From DASYPQ01 sp036006425 (GTDB lineage: Bacteria > Planctomycetota > UBA1135 > GCA-002686595): a stretch of 64,000 nt of DNA. The notes beneath the pieces were generated by a model. That model saw nothing but the letters and a program-made list of their open reading frames with translations. It was not told the origin of the DNA and searched no databases. Location of the stretch: positions 1 to 64,000 of the forward strand of contig DASYPQ010000026.1 in assembly GCA_036006425.1 (NCBI GenBank), in the 5' to 3' direction. Below, piece by piece: positions 19,397 through 27,914 of this stretch (the first letter of the stretch is position 1; each line of letters opens with the position of its first letter). A program made the position numbers and the translations under genes.

Positions 19397-19939
19397 ATGA
19401 GAATCCATCTCCCCGTTTGCGCCGCTGCCGCGGCGGTGCTCGGCCTCTCCGCGTGCCAGTCGCAGGCGGAGCACCAGCGCGACCACTGGACCGGGTACTA
19501 CGTCGGGCCGAGCATGTCCAGGGCCTTCCTGACGTACGACGCCGAGAACGACGGGAGCTACCGCGACTTCCAGTGGCGGAAGAAGAAGTCGATCGAGATG
19601 ACGCTGCGCCGTCACTTCTTCAACCACAACCCGGACAACCCGTTCGAGGCCGACGATCCGACCGTGTACGAGCCGCGGCCTCCGCACAGCCTCCTGCCGG
19701 CACCGTGGCAGTACATCCACGTCGAAGGTCTCGTCTTCGGCGCCGCGACCCTCGCGCTCTCGCCGACCTTCTTCCCCCTGCCGGTCGACTCGATCATCGG
19801 GACGTTCGAGGACGGCGGCGGCGACGAGTTCATGCAGGGCGTGGGCACCACCGTCCGCCCGATCGGCCAGATCAACGAGAGCTTCCTGCACGACGCGCTC
19901 GGGTTCCCCGAGAACCACGGAGACGACTGGCGCCACTAG
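19397..19939 (+). CDS. Hypothetical lipoprotein
   Basis: 180 residues with a signal peptide ending in the lipobox GLSA-C (Cys about residue 20), so it is probably an envelope lipoprotein. The mature part is rich in aromatic, His and Asn residues and contains an acidic/Gly stretch 'FEDGGGDEFMQG' after a hydrophobic segment 'GLVFGAATLALSPTFFPLPV'. No family is recognised. It is transcribed alone and converges on miaA with a 15-base gap. The 161 bases upstream contain a GCCCCGG/CCGGGGC hairpin (19262-19300) followed by TTTACTT, of unknown role. Confidence 0.72.
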   Translation: MRIHLPVCAAAAAVLGLSACQSQAEHQRDHWTGYYVGPSMSRAFLTYDAENDGSYRDFQWRKKKSIEMTLRRHFFNHNPDNPFEADDPTVYEPRPPHSLLPAPWQYIHVEGLVFGAATLALSPTFFPLPVDSIIGTFEDGGGDEFMQGVGTTVRPIGQINESFLHDALGFPENHGDDWRH

Positions 19940-19954
19940 GCACACGAGCGAGCT

Positions 19955-20905
19955 TCAGAGCTTCAACGCGCGGACGGCGGCCTCGACCATCGAGCCGGCG
20001 TCCGCGTCGCTTTCCGTGGCGCACGCGAGCCACACGACGTCCGGGAACTTGCGGTACCACGTGCGCTGCCGCCGCGCGAACCGCCGCGTCGCCTGCGCGA
20101 TCGCCTGGGCTGCCTGCGTCCGGTCGAGGCTCCCGTCGTGGAGGAGCAGCGCCTCGCCGTAGCCGAGGGCCTGCGCGGACGTCGGGCTGAATCCCGTCGT
20201 CTCCCGGATCCGCGCGGCTTCCTCCGTCCAACCCGCGTCGAGCATCGCTTCCGTCCGGCGCGCGATGCGCCGATCGAGCTCGGGCGTCTCGATGTCGAGG
20301 CCGATCATCGGGACCGGCGCGGACGGTGACGCCTCGGAGCCGTGCCAGCCCCACTCGCGTTGCCACGCGGAGAGCGGGCGCCCGGTCTGCTCGAGCACCT
20401 CGAGGGCGCGGACGAGGCGCTTCGTGTCGTTCGCGTGGATCCGCGCGGCGGACAAGGGATCCGCGCCCGAGAGCTCGCCGTGCGCGCGCTCGCTCCCGAT
20501 CTCGCGGACGCGCGCCTCGACGCGCGCGCGTAGCGCGAGATCGACGGGCGGTCCCTCGAAGATCCCCGAGAGCAGCGCCTTGAGGTAGAACCCCGTGCCG
20601 CCGACGAAGAGAGCCCGCGCGCCGCGCGCGCGCACGTCGTCGAGCACCGGCGCGACCTCCTCGAGGTACCTGCGCACGTCGTAGCGCTCGTTCGGCTGGA
20701 CGAGATCGAGCATGTGGTGGCGCGCCCGCTCCCGGTCCGCGCGCGAGGGTTTCGCCGTGCCGACGTCCATGCCGCGGTAGACCTGCATCGAGTCGAGGGA
20801 GACGAGCTCGACGCCGGTCCGCGCCGCGATCCCGAGGGCGAGGCGGCTCTTCCCCGCCGCGGTCGGACCGATCAGGAAACCGCAGGCGAGGCCTCCCAGG
20901 GGCAT
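19955..20905 (-). CDS. miaA: tRNA dimethylallyltransferase MiaA
   Basis: 316 residues. P-loop 'GPTAAGKSRLAL', then 'SLDSMQVYRGMDVGTAKPS', 'HHMLDLVQPNERYDV', 'VGGTGFYLKALLSG' and the C-terminal 'TRRFARRQRTWYRKF' are diagnostic. The enzyme transfers dimethylallyl to A37 of tRNAs reading UNN codons. Its start codon is preceded at exactly 6 bases by TAGACT on the minus strand, which would give a leaderless mRNA. Divergent from the LolA-like gene with only 57 bases between starts. Confidence 0.95.
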   Translation of the reverse strand: MPLGGLACGFLIGPTAAGKSRLALGIAARTGVELVSLDSMQVYRGMDVGTAKPSRADRERARHHMLDLVQPNERYDVRRYLEEVAPVLDDVRARGARALFVGGTGFYLKALLSGIFEGPPVDLALRARVEARVREIGSERAHGELSGADPLSAARIHANDTKRLVRALEVLEQTGRPLSAWQREWGWHGSEASPSAPVPMIGLDIETPELDRRIARRTEAMLDAGWTEEAARIRETTGFSPTSAQALGYGEALLLHDGSLDRTQAAQAIAQATRRFARRQRTWYRKFPDVVWLACATESDADAGSMVEAAVRALKL

Positions 20906-20911
20906 GCGCCG

Positions 20912-20917
20912 AGTCTA
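20912..20917 (-). promoter_or_regulatory. -10 element TAGACT for leaderless miaA
   Basis: TAGACT-N6-ATG on the minus strand. Transcription normally begins 6-8 bases after a -10 hexamer, so the transcript would start at or next to the A of the ATG. The divergent gene has TACGCT (20939-20944) 18 bases before its ATG. Confidence 0.55.
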
Positions 20918-20962
20918 GCAGCGCGTGGCTGGCCTCCGTACGCTGGCGCGACGACCCCAGGC

Positions 20963-21901
20963 ATGCTCCAGATCCCTCTCTTCCTGCTCCTCGCGCTCGC
21001 GCAGCAGAAGCCGCCGGAGGCGCCGCCGCCGCTCCCGGGGGGCACGACCTCTTCGGGCGCGCCCGCGGCGAGCACGCTGAAGCCGGGCGAGCTCCCCGCG
21101 GCTGCCTCGCCCGAGGCCCGCGCGGCCTGGGAGCGTGTGTGCGCCGCGAGCGTCGTCGCCGGCACGCAGCGCGTCCCCGTCGACTCCTTCGAGCTCCTGC
21201 TCGACGTCCGCTACCGCGGAGATCGAGCGAGCAGCGACGTCGGCGAAGCGCGATACCGCTTCAAGAAGCCCGCTCTCGTGCGCGTGCGCACGACCGCGGG
21301 CAAGAAGGAAGTCGGGCGCGGCGCCGCCGGCGACTGGCTGCACGACGACGCGCGCCAGGAGACCGTGCTCACGAGCGTCGGCCGCGAGTACGCCGAGGAC
21401 CGCCGTCAGCTCGACGAGTGGAGCGGCGTCGGACAGAATTTCGTCGCGCTCACCGATCCGCGCGCGCTGCGGATCGGGGCGCTCGAGGTCCTGAAAGCCG
21501 CGCCGGCGAGCATCCCGCAGCGCCTCGCGAAGCGCGCGGGCGAGCTCTCGTGGCTGTGCGTGCGCAGCCCCGACTTCCGGCTGCTCGGAGCGAATCCGGC
21601 GTCCGGAATCTTCCGCGCGTCGCTCGGCTTCGATCCGAAGTCGGGTTGGGTCGAGCTCGCGCTCGTCGAGGAGGACGTCGCGGACGCCGTGTTGCGGCCG
21701 ACCGCGAGACTCGTCGAGATGCAGGAGCCGGTCGACACGCAGGGCTTCCGCACGCCGCGCAAGATCTTCGTCTACTCGGTCGCGGAGGGCCGCGCCCCCG
21801 CCGCGTTCGCGGTGCCCGCGGGGATGGATCTCTTCGTGACGTCCGCCAACCTGCGCGCGAATCTCGCGCCCAAGGACTTCGACCCTCCGCCGGCGCGCTA
21901 G
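20963..21901 (+). CDS. Secreted protein, LolA-like beta-structure suspected
   Basis: 312 residues with a short N-terminal hydrophobic signal ('LQIPLFLLLALAQQ'), a Pro/Ala/Gly-rich linker to about residue 45, then a beta-rich domain. The segment 'VDSFELLLDVRYRGD ... ARYRFKKPALVRVRT' resembles the alternating strands of LolA/LppX-type lipoprotein-binding proteins, but the likeness is weak and based on pattern only. The stop codon overlaps the mutL stop on the other strand: both TAG codons share the palindrome CTAG. It probably works in the periplasm; the substrate is unknown. Confidence 0.6.
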   Translation: MLQIPLFLLLALAQQKPPEAPPPLPGGTTSSGAPAASTLKPGELPAAASPEARAAWERVCAASVVAGTQRVPVDSFELLLDVRYRGDRASSDVGEARYRFKKPALVRVRTTAGKKEVGRGAAGDWLHDDARQETVLTSVGREYAEDRRQLDEWSGVGQNFVALTDPRALRIGALEVLKAAPASIPQRLAKRAGELSWLCVRSPDFRLLGANPASGIFRASLGFDPKSGWVELALVEEDVADAVLRPTARLVEMQEPVDTQGFRTPRKIFVYSVAEGRAPAAFAVPAGMDLFVTSANLRANLAPKDFDPPPAR

Positions 21902-23679
21902 CGGCGCAGGAACGCGCGCTCGAGGTCGGCGAGCGTGAAGCGCACGCGCGTCGGTCGGCCGTGCACGCAGGTCTGGTCGGACTCGAGCGTCGCGCCGCGC
22001 TCGAGCAGCGCGCGCATCTCCTCCTCGGACAGCGTGTCGCCCGCCATCACCGACGAGCGGCACGCGGCGCGGTGCAGGATCTCCTCGAGCACGCGCTCCG
22101 CCTTCGGATCCCGGTCTCCCATCCGCGCGTCCTCGAGCACGGCGATCGCCTCCTTGACGATCTCGGGCGCGCGCGGGCGCGCGAGCCGCGCCGGCAGGCC
22201 GTTCACGGCGATCGTCGTCGGTCCAAAGGCCGAGACGTCGATCCCGATCTTTTCCAGCGTCTCGGCGTTCGCGGCGACGAGCTCGACCTCGGACGGACTC
22301 GCCTCGACGAGCTCGGGGACCAGCAGGCGCTGGGTCTCCATCCGGCTCGCGCGCAAGTCGGCGAGGAGCGCTTCGAACGTCACGCGCTCGTGGAGTGCGT
22401 GCTGATCGACGATCTCGAAGCCCGTCTCGATCTCGCGCACGATGTACGTGCGCGCGATCTGCATCAGGCGGCCCGTTGCGGTGGGCGCGACGGATGCGGC
22501 GGGTGCGGCCGTCGCCACGGAGCCGAGCGCGGGCGGCGCGGGTTGTGGCGTCTCGCGGACGACGTACGTGCGATCGAACGGGATCGGGTTCTCGCGCGGC
22601 GCCAGGAAGGAGTCGCGGGCGATCGCGCGGTCGACCAGGCGCTCGGCCGGCGTCGCCATGTCCGTGCGCGCGACCGCGCGCCGCAGCGCCTCGACGAGGA
22701 ATCCGAACATCGCGCGCTCGTCGCGGAAGCGCACCTCGCTCTTCGTCGGATGGACGTTCACGTCCACGCGCGCGGGATCCATCGCGAGGCGCAGGAACGC
22801 GACCGGCTGCCGGCTCTCGAACAGCCGTCCGCGGTACCCTTCCTTGAGCGCGCGCAGGAGCACCTTGTCGCGCACCGGCCTGCCGTTCAGGAACCACATC
22901 TGCCGGCTCGCGTCCGAACGCGCGAGCCGGGGCGGCGCGACGAACCCCGAGAGCTCGAGGTCGCCGGCGCGCGCCTCGACCTCGACGAGGCTCTCGGCGA
23001 GCTCCGCGCCGAACGTGCGCCGCACGCGCGCGCGCAGGTCCATCGCCGGCTCGACGTCGTAGAGGCGCCGCCCGTCGTGAGTGGCGACGAACCCGGTGCC
23101 GTCGCGCGAGAGAGCGATCCGCTGGATCACGTCGAGGCACCGCGCGAGCTCGGTCGTCCCGCGGCGGAGGAAACGGCGTCGCGCCGGGACGTTGTAGAAG
23201 AGCTCACGGACCTCCACGATCGTCCCGACGGGCCCGCCGGCCTCGATCGGCGCGCCGACGGCACCGCCTTCGTCCTCGATCCGCCAGCCGGTCTCCTGCC
23301 CGCGCTCGCGCGAGGAGAGCACGCACCGCGCGACGGCCCCGATCGACGCGAGCGCCTCGCCGCGGAACCCGAGGGATGCGATGTGCTCGAGATCGGCGAC
23401 GTCGAAGAGCTTGCTCGTCGCGTGCGCGACGAACGCGAGCTCGAGGTCCTCGCGCGGCATGCCGTGGCCGTCGTCCGTGATCCGGACGAGCTTCGTCCCG
23501 CCTTCCTCGAGCTCGATCGAGATCCTCGAAGCGCCCGCGTCGATCGCGTTCTCGACGAGCTCCTTCACCGCGGAGGCCGGGCGCTCGATCACTTCGCCGG
23601 CCGCGATCTGGTCGCGCACGCGCGCCGGAAGGAGCGCGATGCGGACTCCGCGTCCGGCCGGTTTCCCCGTGCTCGGCAT
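21898..23679 (-). CDS. mutL: DNA mismatch repair protein MutL (nicking type)
   Basis: 593 residues. The GHKL ATPase is complete: 'IAAGEVIERPASAVKELVENAIDAG', 'DDGHGM', 'ATSKL', 'SLGFRGEALASI'. The C-terminal domain carries the endonuclease motif DQHAxxExxxxE ('DQHALHERVTFE'), and the conserved 'ACRSSVMAG' and 'CVHGRPT' metal-site motifs. This is therefore the MutL type that nicks the daughter strand itself, unlike E. coli MutL, and no MutH is expected. Its ATG overlaps the holA stop (TGATG). It is the last gene of a six-gene overlapping operon led by ubiE. Confidence 0.96.
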   Translation of the reverse strand: MPSTGKPAGRGVRIALLPARVRDQIAAGEVIERPASAVKELVENAIDAGASRISIELEEGGTKLVRITDDGHGMPREDLELAFVAHATSKLFDVADLEHIASLGFRGEALASIGAVARCVLSSRERGQETGWRIEDEGGAVGAPIEAGGPVGTIVEVRELFYNVPARRRFLRRGTTELARCLDVIQRIALSRDGTGFVATHDGRRLYDVEPAMDLRARVRRTFGAELAESLVEVEARAGDLELSGFVAPPRLARSDASRQMWFLNGRPVRDKVLLRALKEGYRGRLFESRQPVAFLRLAMDPARVDVNVHPTKSEVRFRDERAMFGFLVEALRRAVARTDMATPAERLVDRAIARDSFLAPRENPIPFDRTYVVRETPQPAPPALGSVATAAPAASVAPTATGRLMQIARTYIVREIETGFEIVDQHALHERVTFEALLADLRASRMETQRLLVPELVEASPSEVELVAANAETLEKIGIDVSAFGPTTIAVNGLPARLARPRAPEIVKEAIAVLEDARMGDRDPKAERVLEEILHRAACRSSVMAGDTLSEEEMRALLERGATLESDQTCVHGRPTRVRFTLADLERAFLRR

Positions 23680-24803
23680 CACGCGCGCACCCCGCGCGTC
23701 CTGCGGACTTCCGCGCGGCGCCAACGGAGCGCGAGGAGCGCGAGGTCGTTCGCGTCCACCGTGCGGCTCGTCCGCGTGCGCCGCTCGAGCTCCGCGAGGT
23801 CTTCCAGCATCGCCGCCCACGCGTCCGCGGTCCGGAGCGCGCGGCGCGCTTCGAGCTCCTCGCGCATGCGCGGAGCCATCGCGAGCTCGAGGCGCGTCCC
23901 GGCCGCGTCGGCGCGCGCGGCCGCGAGCGTCTGACGGAGCTTCGCTCGCAGCGTGCCGAAGAGAACTGCGAGCAGCGCCTCGGGTTTCACCTCCCGCGAG
24001 CCGTCCTTCTCGCGCATCCCCGACCGGAAGAGCGCCTCGACGCCCGCGATCGACGCCCCCGCGTCGCCGCGCACGAGATCCTCCGCCAGCTGGAACGGCG
24101 ATCCCGCGCCGCTCCAGGCGACCGTGTTCCTCAGGCCTTGTCCGCCCGAGCGCGCGACGTTCGCGAGGGCCGCGTCGAGCGCGGAGAGATCGTTGCCCGT
24201 CGCCGCGGCGAGGTACGCCGCTTCGTTCGGGTCGATCCGCACGGACTTCGTTCGCGCGCGCGCGAGGATCCACTGCACGAGCTCGGTCTTGCGGGGATCG
24301 GCGTCGCGGTCCCACGGCGGCGGGCTGTCGTACAGCGGACGCAGCGTGAGCACGGTCCCGCCGGTCTCGACGACCGCCTTCGCGACCGCGTGGTCGACCC
24401 GCAGCGATTCGGCCTCGATCACGAGCGCCCCGGCGACCGCGCGCCCGCGCAGGAACGCGAGCGCGGCCGAGGCGAACGGCGCGTCGGAGCTGCCCTCTTT
24501 CTTCAGGAGCGCTCCCGCGCCGCGGACCACGAGGAGGCGCGCGGGCGCGAAGAGCGAAGGCGCGGAGAGGTCCGCGAGCAGCGCGCCGGCGTCGAAATCC
24601 GGATCCGCGCCGTCGTGGCGAGCGACGTCGAGGCCGCGCCGCGCCGCGGCTTCGACGATCGCCGCGAGAGCGGCGTCGCGGAACCAGCGCTCCTCGCCGC
24701 GGACGACGTAGCCGCGCGCGAGCGGTCCGGTCCCCGCGAGCGCGCGCTCGAGCTCGGCGAGCTGCGCCGGCGGCGGCGGTTCGGCGGCCTTGCGAGCGGC
24801 CAT
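23679..24803 (-). CDS. holA: DNA polymerase III delta subunit
   Basis: 374 residues, a little longer than usual (about 340). The clamp-loader delta pattern is visible: 'GYVVRGEERWFRDAAL' at the N-terminus, 'LFAPARLLVVRGAG', 'IDPNEAAYLAAATGNDLSALDAALANVA' and the C-terminal 'ALLAVLFGTLRAKLRQ' collar region. It opens the beta clamp in the clamp-loader complex. Both ends share bases with neighbours: the ATG overlaps the ubiA stop (TGATG) and its stop overlaps the mutL ATG, so translation is probably coupled. Confidence 0.85.
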   Translation of the reverse strand: MAARKAAEPPPPAQLAELERALAGTGPLARGYVVRGEERWFRDAALAAIVEAAARRGLDVARHDGADPDFDAGALLADLSAPSLFAPARLLVVRGAGALLKKEGSSDAPFASAALAFLRGRAVAGALVIEAESLRVDHAVAKAVVETGGTVLTLRPLYDSPPPWDRDADPRKTELVQWILARARTKSVRIDPNEAAYLAAATGNDLSALDAALANVARSGGQGLRNTVAWSGAGSPFQLAEDLVRGDAGASIAGVEALFRSGMREKDGSREVKPEALLAVLFGTLRAKLRQTLAAARADAAGTRLELAMAPRMREELEARRALRTADAWAAMLEDLAELERRTRTSRTVDANDLALLALRWRRAEVRRTRGVRA

Positions 24804-25678
24804 CAGCGCGCTCCTCCGAGGACGCCGCGGTCGAGCGCGAGCCCGACGAACAGGAGGACGCTCACCCAGCCGTTCAGCGTGAAGAACGCCGCGTCGACGC
24901 GCGAGAGGTCGTCCTTCGAGACGAGGCTGTGCTCCCAGACGAGCAGCGCCGCGGCGACGACGACCGCACCCCACCAGATGAACGAGAGGCGCGCTTCGAT
25001 GCCGACGAGGACGAGGCAGGCGATCGTGACCGCGTGGAGGAGCGACGAGATGCGGAGCGCGCGCGCCACTCCCAGTCGAGCGGGGATCGAGTGGAGTCCG
25101 TCGCTGCGGTCGAACTCGACGTCCTGGCACGCGTAGATCAGGTCGAACCCCGCGACCCAGGTCAGCACGGCGCCGGCGAGCCACAGCACCGAAGGGGTTC
25201 CCCCGCCGCCGAAGGAGCCGCGCACCGCGATCCACGCGCCGAGCGGCGCGAGCGCGAGGGAGAGGCCCAGGACGAAGTGCGCGCTCGAGCTGAAGCGCTT
25301 CACGTAGCTGTACAAGAGGAGCACGGCGAGCACCGGTACCGAGAGCATCCCCGCGAGGCGATTCAGCGCGAAGGCGAGGACGACGAACGCGAGGGAGGCG
25401 AGAGCGACGAGCGCCGCGGCCGCGGCCGCCGAGACGCGGCCGGTCGGGAGCTCCCGCGCGCGCGTGCGCGGGTTGCGCGCGTCGATGCCGCGGTCGACGA
25501 GGCGGTTGAAGGCCATCGCCGCCGTCCGCGCGGCGACCGCGCACCCGACGACGAGCACGAGGGCGCGGGGCGGCGGGACGCCGCCGCTCGCGAGCCACGC
25601 GCCGCACAGCGCGAACGGCAGTGCGAACACCGAGTGGCTGAACCGGACGAGCGAGAGGTACTCGCGGAGCGTCGTCAC
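24803..25678 (-). CDS. ubiA: UbiA-family aromatic prenyltransferase
   Basis: 291 residues with about eight or nine membrane helices. The two Asp-rich motifs for Mg-diphosphate are present: 'FNRLVDRGIDARNPRTRARELP' shortened here to its key residues N, D, D, and 'DLIYACQDVEFDRSDGLHSIP'. The second form is typical of UbiA/MqnP enzymes. With UbiX and UbiE/MenG encoded beside it, it probably prenylates the aromatic precursor of menaquinone (futalosine route, MqnP) or ubiquinone; which one cannot be decided from the sequence alone. GTG start overlapping the ubiX stop (GTGA). Confidence 0.9.
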   Translation of the reverse strand: MTTLREYLSLVRFSHSVFALPFALCGAWLASGGVPPPRALVLVVGCAVAARTAAMAFNRLVDRGIDARNPRTRARELPTGRVSAAAAAALVALASLAFVVLAFALNRLAGMLSVPVLAVLLLYSYVKRFSSSAHFVLGLSLALAPLGAWIAVRGSFGGGGTPSVLWLAGAVLTWVAGFDLIYACQDVEFDRSDGLHSIPARLGVARALRISSLLHAVTIACLVLVGIEARLSFIWWGAVVVAAALLVWEHSLVSKDDLSRVDAAFFTLNGWVSVLLFVGLALDRGVLGGAR

Positions 25679-26307
25679 GTGCCGGGGTCCTCCGGGAACG
25701 GCGCCGTCCCCTCCCAGCGCCGGCTGACGGAGTGCTCGACGCCGAGGCGGTCGAGCACCTTGCCGACGACGTGGCTCACGAGGTCCTCGACGGTGCGCGG
25801 CCGGTGGTAGAAGCCCGGCATCGCGGGCAGGATCACGGCGCCGAGGCGCGCCAGGCGGAGCATGTTCTCGAGGTGGATCGCGCCGAGCGGCGTCTCGCGC
25901 GGCACGAGCACGAGCTTCCGGCCCTCCTTCAGCGCGACGTCGGCAGCGCGCTCGACGAGATTCGAGCTGAACCCGGCGGACACGCGCGCGAGCGTCCCCA
26001 TGCTGCACGGGCACAGCACGGCGCCGCCGTGGAGTGCCGTGCCGGACGAGGGCCGCGCGTCGATCGCGTCGGAGGCGAAGGCCTGGACCGAGCGCGCCGC
26101 CTGCGCGCCGATCCAGCCCGGCAGCGCGTCCGAGAGGCGCTCGCCGCGCGCGCCGGCGTCGATCCCGAGCTCGTGGCGCATCACCTTCGCGCCCGCCTCG
26201 GTGACCGAGACGTCGACTTCGTGCCCGGCCGCGACGAGAGCGCGCAGGAGCGCCTCGGCGTAGGCGTGTCCGCTCGCGCCGGTGATGCCGAGGAAGAAGC
26301 GCGTCAT
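25675..26307 (-). CDS. ubiX: Flavin prenyltransferase UbiX
   Basis: 210 residues, normal size. 'GITGASGHAYAEALLRAL' is the FMN-binding start; 'CPCSMGTLARVSAGFSSNL', 'RKLVLVPRETPLGAIHLENM' and 'AVILPAMPGFYHRP' are the prenyl-phosphate and flavin site motifs. UbiX makes prenylated FMN, the cofactor of UbiD-type decarboxylases; no ubiD is in the window. The ATG overlaps the previous stop (ATGA) and its stop overlaps ubiA, placing it firmly in the quinone operon. Confidence 0.95.
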   Translation of the reverse strand: MTRFFLGITGASGHAYAEALLRALVAAGHEVDVSVTEAGAKVMRHELGIDAGARGERLSDALPGWIGAQAARSVQAFASDAIDARPSSGTALHGGAVLCPCSMGTLARVSAGFSSNLVERAADVALKEGRKLVLVPRETPLGAIHLENMLRLARLGAVILPAMPGFYHRPRTVEDLVSHVVGKVLDRLGVEHSVSRRWEGTAPFPEDPGT

Positions 26308-27083
26308 AGGAACACGTCGGGGCCCGCGCCGATCGCCAGGAAGAGGTCGAACAAGGCGTGCGCCCAGGCGGCGACGCCGGGTCCCCGCCATCGGAACAGC
26401 GCTCCGAGCAGCATGCCCGCGAGGAGCCGCCATGTGAAGACGGCGGGCGCGAACCGCTCGCCGCCGGGCCCCAGGACCTGCGTGAAGACCGCGAGGTGCG
26501 AGGCCGCGAACACCGCGGCTCCGGCCGCGATCGAGAGGACGTCGGCGCCCGCGCGCGCAACGCCCGGACTCGCGGTGAGGAAGGAGAGGGCGTGCCGCGC
26601 CGCGAGGAAGACGAGGGACTGGACGCCGATCCGGAACACGATCTCCTCCCACGCGGCTCCTCCGGCGAGGAACGCCCCGACCGCCAGCGGCGGCGCCTCA
26701 CCCGTGCGCGGGAACGCGAGCTCGCCGGGCCGCGGCTGCACGCCGAGGAGGTCGAGCGCGAGGAGCAGCGCGGGGCCGAGCAGGAGCGCCGCGATCGCGC
26801 CCTCGAGGAGGATGCGCCAGATCCGCGGCACGAGGCCCGCGTCCCCGCGTCCGAGCCCGGCGCGGAAGAGGTTCCAGAGCGCCGCGAGCGCGACGGCGAC
26901 GACGATCGGGAGTCGCGCGGTGCTCGCCGCCGAGCCGAGCGGGAGGAAGACGAGCATCTCTCCCACGTTGCGCATGCCCCCGCGCGCTCCGGCCTCGTAG
27001 GCGAGGAGCAGCGGCAGCATCGCGACGTAGCCGAGTGCGATCCCGCGCGAGGACGTGCCGGGCTTCCGCGCGGCGACGCTCAC
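26304..27083 (-). CDS. CPBP-family intramembrane metalloprotease
   Basis: 259 residues, mostly membrane helices. The CPBP (Abi/Rce1-like) motifs are present: 'AAWEEIVFR' (EExxxR), 'FAASHLAVF' (His) and 'WAHALFDLFL' (HxxxD instead of the commoner HxxxN). Family members cleave prenylated or membrane peptides, or act in bacteriocin immunity; the role here is unknown. The GTG start overlaps ubiE by GTGA and the stop overlaps ubiX by ATGA, so it is co-translated with quinone genes. Confidence 0.85.
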   Translation of the reverse strand: MSVAARKPGTSSRGIALGYVAMLPLLLAYEAGARGGMRNVGEMLVFLPLGSAASTARLPIVVAVALAALWNLFRAGLGRGDAGLVPRIWRILLEGAIAALLLGPALLLALDLLGVQPRPGELAFPRTGEAPPLAVGAFLAGGAAWEEIVFRIGVQSLVFLAARHALSFLTASPGVARAGADVLSIAAGAAVFAASHLAVFTQVLGPGGERFAPAVFTWRLLAGMLLGALFRWRGPGVAAWAHALFDLFLAIGAGPDVFL

Positions 27084-27799
27084 GCGCTCGCGCCGCCGCG
27101 CCCGCGCGCAGTACCCCAGTGCAGATAGGCGATCCCACCGTGGAGCGGTGCGTGCCCGCAGTCCTGGAAGCCCGCCTGCGCGATCTCGCGCTCGAACTCG
27201 GCCGGCCCGGGCCACGCGGCGACGCTCTCCGGCAGGTAGCTGTACGCCTCGCGGTCGCCGGAGAGCCACGCGCCGACGCGCGGCAGGACGCGCTGGAAGT
27301 AGAGGCGGTAGGTCGCCGCGACGGCGCGGTGCGACGGCGCGCCGAACTCGAGGATGACGAGTCGTCCGCCGGGCTTGAGGACCCGCGCCATCTCGCCGAG
27401 CCCCGCGAGCCGGTCCGTGACGTTGCGGATCCCGAAGGCGATCGTGACGAGGTCCGCGCAGGCGTCCGCGAGCGGCAACGCCGTCGCGTCGCCCTGGAGG
27501 TACGCGACACGCCCCGCCGTCTCGGGCCCGCCGTCCGCGCGCTTCCGCCCCGCGAGCAGGAGCATCTCCCCCGTGAAATCGACCCCGACGACGCGGGCAC
27601 CGCGCCGCGCGAGCAGCAGCGACACGTCGCCGGTGCCGCAGCACACGTCCACGGCGCGCACGTCCCGCAGCGGGCCGCTCCGGAGGAGGAGCGCGCGTCG
27701 CCAGCTGCGATCGATCCCGAGCGACAGGACGCGATTCAGGAGGTCGTAGCGCGGCGCGATGCGCGCGAACATGGCACGGACGCGTCGGGGATCGGGCAT
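27080..27799 (-). CDS. ubiE: Ubiquinone/menaquinone C-methyltransferase
   Basis: 239 residues. 'RVRAMFARIAPRYDLLNRVLSLGIDRSWRR' (in part) is the UbiE/MenG signature, followed by SAM motif I 'VDVCCGTGDVSLLLA', 'VGVDFTGEML' and 'IAFGIRNVTDR'. It performs the final C-methylation of demethylmenaquinone or the equivalent ubiquinone step. It is the first gene of the overlapping operon that continues through CPBP, ubiX, ubiA, holA and mutL. A long hairpin (27855-27897) separates it from the upstream lipoprotein gene. Confidence 0.94.
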   Translation of the reverse strand: MPDPRRVRAMFARIAPRYDLLNRVLSLGIDRSWRRALLLRSGPLRDVRAVDVCCGTGDVSLLLARRGARVVGVDFTGEMLLLAGRKRADGGPETAGRVAYLQGDATALPLADACADLVTIAFGIRNVTDRLAGLGEMARVLKPGGRLVILEFGAPSHRAVAATYRLYFQRVLPRVGAWLSGDREAYSYLPESVAAWPGPAEFEREIAQAGFQDCGHAPLHGGIAYLHWGTARGRGGASA

Positions 27800-27854
27800 G
27801 TGCGCGATGCGCCTCTTTCTACCCGATGGCGGCGGCCGGCGTCGTGCCTGCAGT

Positions 27855-27897
27855 GAAACGGAGACGCGCGCGAGGTCGTCCTCGCGCGCGCCGTTTC
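27855..27897 (-). terminator. Hairpin terminator after the large lipoprotein gene
   Basis: Arms GAAACGG/CCGTTTC (7 bp) and CGCGCGCGAGG/CCTCGCGCGCG (11 bp) with a TCGT loop and a 3-base bulge form an 18-bp stem in the 115-base gap between the lipoprotein stop and ubiE. Only three T residues close the stem, so it is a strong hairpin with a weak U-tract. Confidence 0.6.
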
Positions 27898-27914
27898 GAT
27901 GCGCGATCCGGCTG

